Source: JAJBWD01 sp041670885 | GTDB taxonomy: Bacteria; Bacillota; Clostridia; Clostridiales; Clostridiaceae | Reading direction: 5' to 3' | DNA: 6,933 bases | NCBI GenBank assembly: GCA_041670885.1 | Contig: JBAXYJ010000154.1 | Location: forward strand, 1 to 6,933 | Part shown: in pieces, positions 1 to 5,954 of the stretch | Layout of the letters: the number at the start of each line of letters is the position of its first letter | Position numbering within the stretch: position 1 is the stretch's first letter | Position numbers and translations under genes: made by a program | Notes under the pieces: generated by a model | Database searches by the model: none | What the model was told of the DNA's origin: nothing | The model's input: only the letters and a program-made list of their open reading frames with translations

Positions 1-1
1 A

Positions 2-43
2 GATAAAGAAGCAGCAAGAAAAGAAAATTTCATTAACATATAG
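2..43 (+). CDS. C-terminal tail of an upstream protein (possibly RibF), partial
   Basis: One frame is open from the window edge to a TAG at 41-43 and encodes a short charged tail, DKEAARKENFINI. It stops three bases before the -35 box of the rpsO promoter, which is where an upstream gene should end. In many Clostridia the gene before rpsO is ribF (riboflavin kinase/FAD synthetase), whose C-terminus is usually a charged helix, so ribF is the best guess. Thirteen residues are far too few to identify a family. Another frame stays open to about position 69 but would run through the promoter, so it is less likely. Confidence 0.4.
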   Translation, partial: DKEAARKENFINI

Positions 44-45
44 TA

Positions 46-74
46 TTTACAATGCATTTGCATTTTGATATAAT
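46..74 (+). promoter_or_regulatory. Vegetative (sigma-A type) promoter of rpsO
   Basis: The -35 box TTTACA lies at 46-51 (one mismatch to TTGACA). A 17-nt spacer follows, then a perfect -10 box TATAAT at 69-74. A TG at 66-67, one base upstream of the -10 box, makes it an extended -10 promoter. The start of transcription should fall near 80-82, giving a leader of about 74 nt before the rpsO start codon. This is the strongest promoter in the window and probably drives at least rpsO and pnp. The spacer carries a small palindrome (51-64), reported separately. Confidence 0.88.
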
Positions 75-80
75 ACATTG

Positions 81-154
81 TGAACCTCATGCTAAGATAC
101 TCGAATTGCCAACGAGTCTCATGGGATAAGGGGATAATTTTTGGAGGTGTAAAC
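81..154 (+). promoter_or_regulatory. Structured rpsO leader, probable S15 autoregulatory element
   Basis: The predicted 5' leader can fold into a hairpin. ACTCG (99-103) pairs with CGAGT (113-117), GA (96-97) pairs with TC (119-120), and CTCAT (86-90) pairs with ATGGG (121-125), leaving a 9-nt loop at 104-112. ACCTC (84-88) is also the exact complement of GAGGT (144-148), the core of the rpsO Shine-Dalgarno sequence. Two mutually exclusive folds are therefore possible, one with the ribosome binding site free and one with it masked. S15 is known to repress its own translation through leader RNAs whose shape differs between phyla. That this leader binds S15 is inference. Confidence 0.6.
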
Positions 155-418
155 ATGGATAAGGCTAAAAAACAGGAATTAATTGAAAAATATGCTAGAC
201 ATGAAGGAGATACAGGATCACCTGAAGTTCAGATAGCATTACTTACTGAGAGGATTAATAACTTAAATGGACATTTAAAGGTTCATAAAAAGGATCATCA
301 CTCTTACAGAGGACTACTGATGATGGTAGGTCAGAGGAGAAGTCTTTTAAAATATCTTAATGGCCTGGACATCGAAAGATATCGTACATTAATCAGACAA
401 TTAGGATTAAGAAAATAG
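155..418 (+). CDS. rpsO: 30S ribosomal protein S15
   Basis: Encodes 87 residues, the usual length for S15, a primary 16S rRNA binding protein of the central domain and platform that nucleates binding of S6, S18 and S11. The family signature is clear: GDTGSPEVQ at residues 18-26, HKKDHHS at 44-50 (H44, D47 and S50 being the residues that contact rRNA in the family), then GLL and QRRSLLKYL at 60-68, and an LGLRK ending. The ATG at 155 is chosen because GGAGGTG (143-149) sits just upstream. A longer in-frame reading from a GTG at 80 would begin at the transcription start itself and adds residues no S15 has. The gene has its own strong promoter, and a hairpin overlapping its stop codon separates it from pnp. 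Confidence 0.98.
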   Translation: MDKAKKQELIEKYARHEGDTGSPEVQIALLTERINNLNGHLKVHKKDHHSYRGLLMMVGQRRSLLKYLNGLDIERYRTLIRQLGLRK

Positions 419-444
419 TAAGGAGCGGGCAACCGCTCTTTATT
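417..444 (+). terminator. Hairpin after rpsO, attenuator-type terminator
   Basis: Positions 417-428 pair with 433-444 as a 12-bp stem with two G-U pairs. Its GC-rich core is GAGCGG/CCGCTC, capped by a GCAA (GNRA-type) tetraloop at 429-432. The last two bases of the rpsO TAG codon lie in the 5' arm. The U-rich part (TTTATTT, 439-445) is short and interrupted, so read-through into pnp is likely. A hairpin between rpsO and pnp is also found in other bacteria, where it acts as a partial terminator and processing site. Confidence 0.65.
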
Positions 445-463
445 TAGGTAATACAATTTTTTG

Positions 464-480
464 ATACCGAAAGGGGGTAT
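464..480 (+). promoter_or_regulatory. Small hairpin over the pnp ribosome binding site
   Basis: ATACC (464-468) pairs with GGTAT (476-480), with GAAAGGG in the loop. The pnp Shine-Dalgarno sequence AAGGGGGT (471-478) is partly in the loop and partly in the stem. An alternative 4-bp helix, GGTA (447-450) with TACC (465-468), would free the ribosome binding site. The stems are short and the regulatory meaning is speculative. Confidence 0.25.
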
Positions 481-483
481 TTT

Positions 484-2607
484 ATGGAATACAATTTAAA
501 AACTACCATAGCTGGTAGAGAACTTTCATTTGAATACGGAGTTACAGGTATGTTATCAAACTGTGCTTTATTTATTAAATATGGTGACACAGTTGTTATG
601 GTAAATGCTAATGCTTCCAAGGAGCCTAGACAGGGTATAGATTTTTTCCCGCTGGCCATTGAATACGAAGAGAGGCTGTATGCTGTTGGAAAAATACCAG
701 GAGGCTTCATAAGACGTGAGGGAAGGCCATCAGAAAAGGCAATACTTCATGGCAGGGCAATAGACAGACCTCTAAGGCCTTTATTCCCAAAGGGATACAG
801 AAATGATGTGCAGGTTGTTTGTACTGTTGTTTCTGTAGATCAGGATAATGCTCCTGATATTTTAGCTATAAATGGTGCTTCACTGGCTTTATGCTTATCA
901 AGTATACCATTTACAATTCCGGTTGCTGCTGTATCTGTGGGAATGACTGAAGATAAACAGTTTATCTTAAATCCTATGGCTAAGGAAAGAGAAAAAAGTC
1001 TTCTGAATCTTACTATTTGTGCTACAAAAGAAAGAATCATGATGATTGAAGCCGGCGGAGATGAAATAGCTGAAGAAGATATGATTAATGCTGTTTCCTA
1101 TGGTTTTAATGAATGTCAGAAGTTAATAGCCTTCCAGGAAGAAGCTATAGCAAAATATGGCAAAGAAAAAATAGCTCCAGTGCTGCATCATCCGGATGTT
1201 GAGCTGGAAAAAGAAATAAGAGAGTGCGCTTATGATAAAATAAGCATTGCTATGCATATTGTAGATAAATCAACAAGAAATGTAGAAGCAGATAAAGTTA
1301 AAGAAGAAATAGTTAACCAGTTTAAAGAAAAGTATGAAGACAAGGCTTCTGATATAAATGAAATAATTTATGGTCTTCAAAAAGAAATAGTCAGGAATAT
1401 GCTTTTAAATGAACATCGAAGACCAGACGGAAGAGCATTTGACGAAATAAGACCTATAAGCTGCGATGTGGCACTTCTTCCAAAGACTCATGGAACAGGC
1501 CTCTTTACCAGAGGACTTACTCAGGTTATGACAGTTGCAACACTGGGACCTTTAGGAGATGTTCAGATATTAGATGGCTTATCAGATGAAGAATTTAAAA
1601 GATATATGCATCATTACAACTTCCCATCCTACAGCACAGGAGAAACAAGACCACTAAGAGGACCGGGAAGAAGAGAAATAGGTCATGGTGCACTGGCTGA
1701 AAGAGCGCTAGAGCCTCTTATCCCATCTGAAGATGATTTCCCATATGCTATAAGACTTGTATCTGAGGTATTAAGCTCTAACGGTTCCACATCTCAGGCC
1801 AGCGTATGCGGAAGCACACTGGCACTTATGGATGCAGGAGTTCCAATAAAAAGGCCTGCAGCAGGAATTGCTATGGGACTTATAACATCTCCTGATTTAT
1901 CTCATGAAGAGGTATTAACAGACATCCAGGGCTTAGAGGACTTCTTTGGAGATATGGACTTTAAAGTAGCAGGAACTGAAGTTGGAATAACATCAATTCA
2001 GGTTGATACAAAGATTCATGGTATGTCACAGAGCTGCATCAGAGACGCTATAAATGGTGCAAGAGTAGCCAGAATGTTTATATTAAACAAGATAAAAGAA
2101 TGCATACCCGCATATAGAAGTGAGCTTTCACCAAACGCTCCAAGAGTTATTAAATTCTCTATAGATCCTGAAAAGATAAGAGATGTTATCGGAGCCGGCG
2201 GTAAAGTAATAAATAAGATTATAGCAGATACAGGAGTTAAGATAGATCTTAAAGATGATGGAACAGTATTTGTTATGTCAAATGATGTAACGAGTGCTAA
2301 CCGGGCAGTTAAAATCATTGAGAATTTAACAAAGGAAGTTAAGGCAGGAGAGATTTACCTTGGCCGAGTTACAAAGATAATGAACTTTGGTGCTTTTGTA
2401 GAAATACTTCCAGGCAAAGAAGGACTTGTTCACATTTCCAAGCTGGATGTAAACAGAGTAAACAAAGTTGAGGACATAGTATCTGTTGGTGATGAGATTC
2501 TTGTAAAAGTAACTGAAATAGACAGTCAGGGAAGAATAAACCTTTCAAGAAAAGATGCTCTGAAAGAATCCGAAAATAAAGACAAAGAAAAGGAAGAAGA
2601 AAAATAG
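484..2607 (+). CDS. pnp: Polyribonucleotide nucleotidyltransferase (PNPase)
   Basis: Encodes 707 residues, the normal PNPase length. The enzyme degrades RNA 3' to 5' by phosphorolysis, releasing nucleoside diphosphates, and forms a trimeric ring in the cytoplasm. The order is a first RNase PH domain (about 10-140, with the RREGRPSEKAILHGRAIDRP signature), a helical linker, a catalytic second RNase PH domain (about 310-545), a KH domain with the GAGG loop at 570-573, and an S1 domain (about 621-692). Active-site residues D486, D492 and K494 lie in DFFGDMDFK at the same numbers as in E. coli. The phosphate-binding stretch NGSTSQASVCG is at 433-443. The KH loop is IGAGGK where IGPGGK is more usual. 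The C-terminal tail (about 693-707) is a Lys/Glu-rich disordered segment. The ATG at 484 follows AAGGGGGT at 471-478. It follows rpsO in the standard order. Confidence 0.98.
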   Translation: MEYNLKTTIAGRELSFEYGVTGMLSNCALFIKYGDTVVMVNANASKEPRQGIDFFPLAIEYEERLYAVGKIPGGFIRREGRPSEKAILHGRAIDRPLRPLFPKGYRNDVQVVCTVVSVDQDNAPDILAINGASLALCLSSIPFTIPVAAVSVGMTEDKQFILNPMAKEREKSLLNLTICATKERIMMIEAGGDEIAEEDMINAVSYGFNECQKLIAFQEEAIAKYGKEKIAPVLHHPDVELEKEIRECAYDKISIAMHIVDKSTRNVEADKVKEEIVNQFKEKYEDKASDINEIIYGLQKEIVRNMLLNEHRRPDGRAFDEIRPISCDVALLPKTHGTGLFTRGLTQVMTVATLGPLGDVQILDGLSDEEFKRYMHHYNFPSYSTGETRPLRGPGRREIGHGALAERALEPLIPSEDDFPYAIRLVSEVLSSNGSTSQASVCGSTLALMDAGVPIKRPAAGIAMGLITSPDLSHEEVLTDIQGLEDFFGDMDFKVAGTEVGITSIQVDTKIHGMSQSCIRDAINGARVARMFILNKIKECIPAYRSELSPNAPRVIKFSIDPEKIRDVIGAGGKVINKIIADTGVKIDLKDDGTVFVMSNDVTSANRAVKIIENLTKEVKAGEIYLGRVTKIMNFGAFVEILPGKEGLVHISKLDVNRVNKVEDIVSVGDEILVKVTEIDSQGRINLSRKDALKESENKDKEKEEEK

Positions 2608-2632
2608 AAGGGCGTTTGCCTTTTTATTTTTT
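2599..2632 (+). terminator. Intrinsic terminator after pnp
   Basis: A 15-bp stem pairs 2599-2613 with 2618-2632, closing a GTTT loop. The core is AAGGGC/GCCTTT and the outer part is A-U. The downstream strand doubles as the U-tract (TTTTTATTTTTT, 2621-2632). The pnp TAG (2605-2607) lies within the 5' arm. The A-rich and T-rich flanks make it potentially bidirectional. No convincing promoter lies between it and the M16 gene, so it is more likely a partial terminator that steps down expression than a complete stop. Confidence 0.75.
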
Positions 2633-2656
2633 ATCTTTTTGTTTCAGGAGGTATTT

Positions 2657-3916
2657 ATGCATAGTATATTTAAGCTGAATAACGGTCTTAGAGTTGCAGT
2701 TGAAAGTTTGCAGGGAGTTAACTCAGTTGCAGTAGGTCTTTGGATAAAAAACGGCTCAAGAAATGAAGATATGACTAATAACGGCATATCACATTTTATC
2801 GAGCACATGCTCTTCAAAGGAACCTATAACAGAAATTCAAAGGAAATAGCTGAAGCCATAGAAGATGTGGGAGGTCAGCTTAATGGATTTACCGGCAAGG
2901 AATCTACCTGTTTTTACATAAAGGCTCTCAAAACCCATTTGGAGCTTTCCCTGGAAATTCTTTCAGATATGCTTTTTAACAGCAAGTTTTCAGATGAAGA
3001 TATAGAAAAAGAAAAAAAAGTTATTGGTGAAGAAATAAATATGACAGAAGACTCTCCTGAAGATTTACTATCTGATCTTCACTGTATAAGCATTTGGGGA
3101 GATGATTCTCTATCTCTTCCAATACTTGGAGAATTTAATGGTATTAATTCTTTCAATAGGGAAATGTTATTAAAATATGTTAAATCTCATTACATTCCTG
3201 AAAATTCAGTACTTTCCATTTGCGGAAATATTGATGTAAAAGAAATAGAAAAACTTTCGGAAAAGTATTTTGGACACTGGGAAGAGGTAAACAGGGAGAT
3301 AACTAACTATTCAAAGCCTGAAATTAAGAAGGATCATATTTATAAGAAGAAAAAAATAGAACAGCTTCATTTTAGTCTGGGAATACCAGGTCTTCCAATA
3401 GAGGATCCTGATTTATATTCTCTTATCGTGTTAAATAATATTTTTGGAGGAGGAACCTCTTCTGTTTTATTTCAAAAGCTAAGAGAAGAAATGGGTCTTT
3501 GCTATTCTATTTACTCATATATTTCTTCTTATAATAATACAGGCATATTTTCCATATATGCAGGTCTGTCGCCAAAAGCTTCCCAAAAAGCTATTTATAA
3601 AATTAAAGAGGAGCTGCAGAATTTTATCAGCTTAAATATCAGTGATGACAGACTATACAAAGCTAAGGAACAGCTTAAAGGAAGTTATTTTCTTGGAAAC
3701 GAAACTCCCAGCAGTAAAATGTTTTCTAATGGAAAATCTCTTCTTATAAAGAACAAAATACTTACTGAAGATGATATAATGAGTAAAATAGATAATATTA
3801 CTGCTGCATCTCTAAGCAGAGTTAAAAATAACACTCTAAAGAATGGAATATATAATTCTGCTTTTGTAGGAGAAAAATTTGATTTTGAGAGATGTAAAAA
3901 AATCATTTCCGAATAA
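2657..3916 (+). CDS. ymxG: M16 family zinc metallopeptidase (YmxG/MlpA-like, mitochondrial processing peptidase type)
   Basis: Encodes 419 residues, typical of the bacterial M16B peptidases that are relatives of the mitochondrial processing peptidase beta subunit. The inverted zinc motif HFIEH gives ligands H46 and H50 with catalytic base E49. The distal zinc ligand is E126 in GEEINMTED, 76 residues after H50, as the family requires. The C-terminal half carries GGGTSSVLFQKLREEMGLCYS (264-284 region) with the conserved Arg/Tyr pair R276 and Y283. A valine (V270) stands where many relatives have arginine after SS. No signal peptide is visible, so it should be cytoplasmic. The ATG at 2657 is preferred because AGGAGG (2646-2651) precedes it; an in-frame TTG at 2639 lies upstream of that site. 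The gene sits after pnp, as in Bacillus. Its substrate is unknown, and stopping 12 nt before dut implies co-transcription. Confidence 0.93.
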   Translation: MHSIFKLNNGLRVAVESLQGVNSVAVGLWIKNGSRNEDMTNNGISHFIEHMLFKGTYNRNSKEIAEAIEDVGGQLNGFTGKESTCFYIKALKTHLELSLEILSDMLFNSKFSDEDIEKEKKVIGEEINMTEDSPEDLLSDLHCISIWGDDSLSLPILGEFNGINSFNREMLLKYVKSHYIPENSVLSICGNIDVKEIEKLSEKYFGHWEEVNREITNYSKPEIKKDHIYKKKKIEQLHFSLGIPGLPIEDPDLYSLIVLNNIFGGGTSSVLFQKLREEMGLCYSIYSYISSYNNTGIFSIYAGLSPKASQKAIYKIKEELQNFISLNISDDRLYKAKEQLKGSYFLGNETPSSKMFSNGKSLLIKNKILTEDDIMSKIDNITAASLSRVKNNTLKNGIYNSAFVGEKFDFERCKKIISE

Positions 3917-3928
3917 GGGGGAAATTTT

Positions 3929-4369
3929 ATGCTTCTAAAAATAAAAAAACTTGAAGGTACAGAGGATATTCCGGCACCAAAATATATGACAGAAGGCTCT
4001 GTGGGTATGGATTTATATGCATCTGTAACCTCTCCTGTAGCTATAGAAAAGGGAGAAATAAAACTGATTCCTACAGGAATCTGCCTGGAGATACCGGAGG
4101 GCTTTGAAGGTCAGGTAAGACCAAGAAGCGGTTTGGCATTAAAGTATGGTATAACTCTTCTTAACACCCCGGGTACCATCGACTGGGATTACAGGGGGGA
4201 AATAAAGGTTATTGTGATTAATTTAGGAAGTGAGCCTTTTATAGTTAACAGAGGAGAAAGGATTGCTCAAATAGTATTTAACAAGGTGGAGAAACCCTCC
4301 ATTGAAATAATAGATAAAATCAGAGAAACAGGAAGAGGCTCAGGCGGCTTTGGCTCTACCGGAGTATAG
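3929..4369 (+). CDS. dut: Deoxyuridine 5'-triphosphate nucleotidohydrolase (dUTPase)
   Basis: Encodes 146 residues, the standard size of the homotrimeric dUTPase that hydrolyses dUTP to dUMP and pyrophosphate. This keeps uracil out of DNA and supplies the thymidylate precursor. All five motifs are present: VGMDLYA at 25-31 (motif 1, metal-linked D28), RPRSGLALKYGI at 64-75 (motif 2), NTPGTIDWDYRGEI at 79-92 (motif 3, catalytic D85 and uracil-pocket Y88), GERIAQIVF at 109-117 (motif 4), and the glycine-rich RGSGGFGSTG at 136-145 (motif 5, with the mobile Phe F141). Tryptophan at 86, inside motif 3, is unusual, since small residues are common there. AAGGGGGA (3915-3922) serves as the ribosome binding site and overlaps the end of the upstream gene. 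Its place in this operon differs from Bacillus subtilis. Confidence 0.97.
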   Translation: MLLKIKKLEGTEDIPAPKYMTEGSVGMDLYASVTSPVAIEKGEIKLIPTGICLEIPEGFEGQVRPRSGLALKYGITLLNTPGTIDWDYRGEIKVIVINLGSEPFIVNRGERIAQIVFNKVEKPSIEIIDKIRETGRGSGGFGSTGV

Positions 4370-4383
4370 AGTAATAAACTCTG
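4367..4383 (+). other. Weak hairpin overlapping the dut stop codon
   Basis: TAGAGT (4367-4372) pairs with ACTCTG (4378-4383) around an AATAA loop, with one U-G pair. The TAG is the dut stop codon. No U-tract follows, so it is not a canonical terminator and may simply stabilise or punctuate the transcript. The rest of the 58-nt gap before the next gene is AT-rich, with no promoter I would defend. Confidence 0.3.
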
Positions 4384-4427
4384 ATATTGTCTCATAATAA
4401 TAAGTAAAATATTTATTGGAGGCAGTT

Positions 4428-4700
4428 ATGGAGGATAAAGAAATATATTACAGTCAGCTTCAGCATTTTGAAATAATTAACGAATTTGACGGAACAAAAT
4501 ATAATGATATTGGAGACAATGATATTCTCATAAATGAAAATGGAGAATTCAGCGCTCTCGTAATTTTTAAACCAAGAGTTAAATTCAGCCTTTTTAAAAG
4601 CATGGATATCTTAAGCATTCCCTGGCATCATGTAAGGAAGATAGGCAAAGAAACTCTGATTTTAGATTACGATTTTGATGAAGAAAAGGAGTCTAAATAG
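4428..4700 (+). CDS. ylmC: YlmC/YmxH family PRC-barrel protein
   Basis: Encodes 90 residues resembling the YlmC/YmxH family of small sporulating-Firmicute proteins with a PRC-barrel-like fold. Recognisable features are DGTKYNDIGDNDILINENGEF (21-41 region, a beta hairpin with an acidic turn), an LVIFKPR strand at 44-50, and the family-typical SIPWHHVRKIG at 63-73 followed by TLILDYDF. The C-terminus is a short acidic-lysine tail. The biochemical role is not known; PRC-barrel domains often mediate protein or RNA contacts. The ATG at 4428 is chosen because GGAGG (4418-4422) precedes it, whereas the in-frame TTG at 4416 overlaps that ribosome binding site. A member of the family (ymxH) sits in the same neighbourhood in B. 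subtilis. It stops 6 nt before dapG, suggesting translational coupling. Confidence 0.82.
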   Translation: MEDKEIYYSQLQHFEIINEFDGTKYNDIGDNDILINENGEFSALVIFKPRVKFSLFKSMDILSIPWHHVRKIGKETLILDYDFDEEKESK

Positions 4701-4706
4701 ACAAAA

Positions 4707-5900
4707 ATGAAAATATTGGTGCAAAAATTTGGAGGAACATCAGTTTTAACTAAGGAAAGAAGAAAATTAGCAGTAAACAAGATTATCGGTGCAATAAATA
4801 ATGGATATTCTCCGGTGGTAGTAGTATCAGCCATGGGAAGACAGGGCGAACCCTATGCTACAGATACACTATTATCTCTTCTCAGTACTGAATTTAAGCA
4901 AAAAGACAAGGCAGCCTGCGACCTGCTTTTAAGCTGCGGAGAAACCATAAGTACAGCTGTTATGTGTAATGAACTATACGATAACAATATTAAAGCCCAG
5001 CCTCTTATGGGCTTTCAGGCAGGTATAATAACAGACAACAATTATGGTTCAGCCAGCCTTATAGATATAGACAGTAAACTTCTTTTAAAATTAATTAATG
5101 ATGGAATTGTACCGGTTGTGGCAGGTTTTCAGGGCATATCTCGTGATGGCTTTATATCCACCTTAGGAAGAGGAGGCAGCGATGTTACAGCCTCTATACT
5201 GGGAGTCTCCCTGTCAGCATATGCAGTAGAGATATACACAGACGTAGACGGCATCATGACAGCAGATCCAAGAATAGTTAATGATGCAAGTCTGATAAAT
5301 GAGCTGGATTATAATGAGGTATTTCAGTTTGCAGAGCAGGGAGCCAAGGTAATTCATCCTAGAGCAGTTGAAGTTGCAATGAAAGGAAATATACCAATAA
5401 TTATAAAAAATACGCTGAATTCCTGCACAGGAACTACTGTGAAAAATTCAGTTAAGGAAAGTGAAAAAATAATAACCGGAATTACTCATATGGCTGACAG
5501 AGTCAGGGTAAAAATAGAAAAATTACAAAATAATGATAAATATTCCTCTATTTTTAAAATTCTTGGAAATAACGGTATAAGTATAGACTTAATTAATGTT
5601 TTCCCTGATCATAAGATATTTACAATAGGAACTGAGGATTTATTTAAATTTACTAATTTAATGGAAAGCTTAGCTATTCATTATGACCTGATTAAAGACT
5701 GCAGCAAAATAGCTGTTATTGGCTCAGGTATGAGAGGAATTCCTGGAGTTATGGCAAGAATATTAGAAGCCTTAGACAGAGAAAATATTACGGTGCTTCA
5801 AACCTCAGATTCCCACTCAACTATCTGGTGTCTGGTAAATGGAGAAGATACAAAAAAGGCTATACTTTCACTTCATAAAGAATTTAATTTAGGCGCCTGA
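4707..5900 (+). CDS. dapG: Aspartokinase (DapG-type, ACT-domain containing)
   Basis: Encodes 397 residues. It phosphorylates aspartate to 4-aspartyl phosphate, the first step to lysine, threonine, methionine, diaminopimelate and, in spores, dipicolinate. The kinase domain opens with VQKFGGTSV (residues 5-13, substrate and ATP-binding lysine K7), has SAMGRQGEPYATDTLL, typical of Bacillus DapG, and GRGGSD at 154-159, then TDVDGIMTADPR. Two ACT domains follow (about 260-330 and 332-395), ending in TSDSHSTIWCLV. The best match I can recall is the diaminopimelate-sensitive isozyme DapG, but feedback specificity cannot be read here. The nearest Shine-Dalgarno sequence, AAAGGAG (4685-4691), lies 15 nt from the ATG inside the end of ylmC, so initiation probably relies on coupling. 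No lysine riboswitch is present upstream, and dapA and asd are not adjacent. Confidence 0.96.
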   Translation: MKILVQKFGGTSVLTKERRKLAVNKIIGAINNGYSPVVVVSAMGRQGEPYATDTLLSLLSTEFKQKDKAACDLLLSCGETISTAVMCNELYDNNIKAQPLMGFQAGIITDNNYGSASLIDIDSKLLLKLINDGIVPVVAGFQGISRDGFISTLGRGGSDVTASILGVSLSAYAVEIYTDVDGIMTADPRIVNDASLINELDYNEVFQFAEQGAKVIHPRAVEVAMKGNIPIIIKNTLNSCTGTTVKNSVKESEKIITGITHMADRVRVKIEKLQNNDKYSSIFKILGNNGISIDLINVFPDHKIFTIGTEDLFKFTNLMESLAIHYDLIKDCSKIAVIGSGMRGIPGVMARILEALDRENITVLQTSDSHSTIWCLVNGEDTKKAILSLHKEFNLGA

Positions 5901-5930
5901 GAATAAACATTCCGCCAATAGCACATAATA
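5901..5930 (+). promoter_or_regulatory. Candidate sigma-G (forespore) promoter of tepA
   Basis: GAATA at 5901-5905 and CATAATA at 5924-5930 both fit the consensus known for Bacillus sigma-G promoters (GHATR and CATWHTA), separated by 18 nt. The site begins directly after the dapG stop codon. Transcription would start near 5937, just before the tepA Shine-Dalgarno sequence. The gene downstream is related to a ClpP-like protease linked to spore outgrowth, which fits forespore expression. It is a sequence match only; CATAATA is easy to find by chance in AT-rich DNA, so the paired -35 box and correct spacing carry the weight. Confidence 0.55.
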
Positions 5931-5954
5931 ATTATGTATTGGAGGAATGTTTAT
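5903..5954 (+). promoter_or_regulatory. Long hairpin sequestering the tepA ribosome binding site and start codon
   Basis: Positions 5903-5913 pair with 5944-5954 (11 bp). After a G-A mismatch (5914/5943), 5915-5919 pair with 5938-5942 (5 bp). After a 3-nt bulge (5920-5922), 5923-5928 pair with 5932-5937 (6 bp) around a TAA loop. All 22 pairs are Watson-Crick. The Shine-Dalgarno GGAGG (5941-5945) faces CCGCC (5912-5916), and A and T of the ATG at 5953 are paired. There is no U-tract, so this is not a terminator. It should repress tepA translation on mRNA coming from upstream. At the DNA level 5923-5937 is also a perfect dyad (ACATAAT, A, ATTATGT). Confidence 0.8.

Noticed and set aside
80..154. 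In-frame N-terminal extension of rpsO from a GTG at 80
   Set aside because: It begins at the predicted transcription start, has no ribosome binding site and adds residues not found in S15; the ATG at 155 has a strong GGAGGTG.
2639..2656. TTG start for the M16 protease
   Set aside because: It lies upstream of the AGGAGG that clearly serves the ATG at 2657, and the extra residues do not match the family.
444..3906. Minus-strand open frames at 444-710, 840-1040, 2016-2318 and 3685-3906
   Set aside because: They lie opposite strong conserved coding sequence (pnp and the M16 gene), lack ribosome binding sites and resemble no protein family.
4416..4427. TTG start for ylmC
   Set aside because: It overlaps the Shine-Dalgarno sequence of the ATG at 4428.
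4370..4427. Vegetative promoter TTGTCT/TAAAAT before ylmC
   Set aside because: The boxes are only 12 nt apart.
5480..5492. Internal start in dapG giving a separate ACT-domain subunit, as in some aspartokinases
   Set aside because: The ATG near 5489 has no convincing Shine-Dalgarno sequence before it.
5947..5952. Upstream ATG for tepA
   Set aside because: Only 1 nt separates it from GGAGG; the ATG at 5953 has ideal 7-nt spacing.
5903..5954. The dapG-tepA hairpin as a transcription terminator
   Set aside because: The 3' arm is followed by coding sequence (GTGCGATAAG), with no U-tract.
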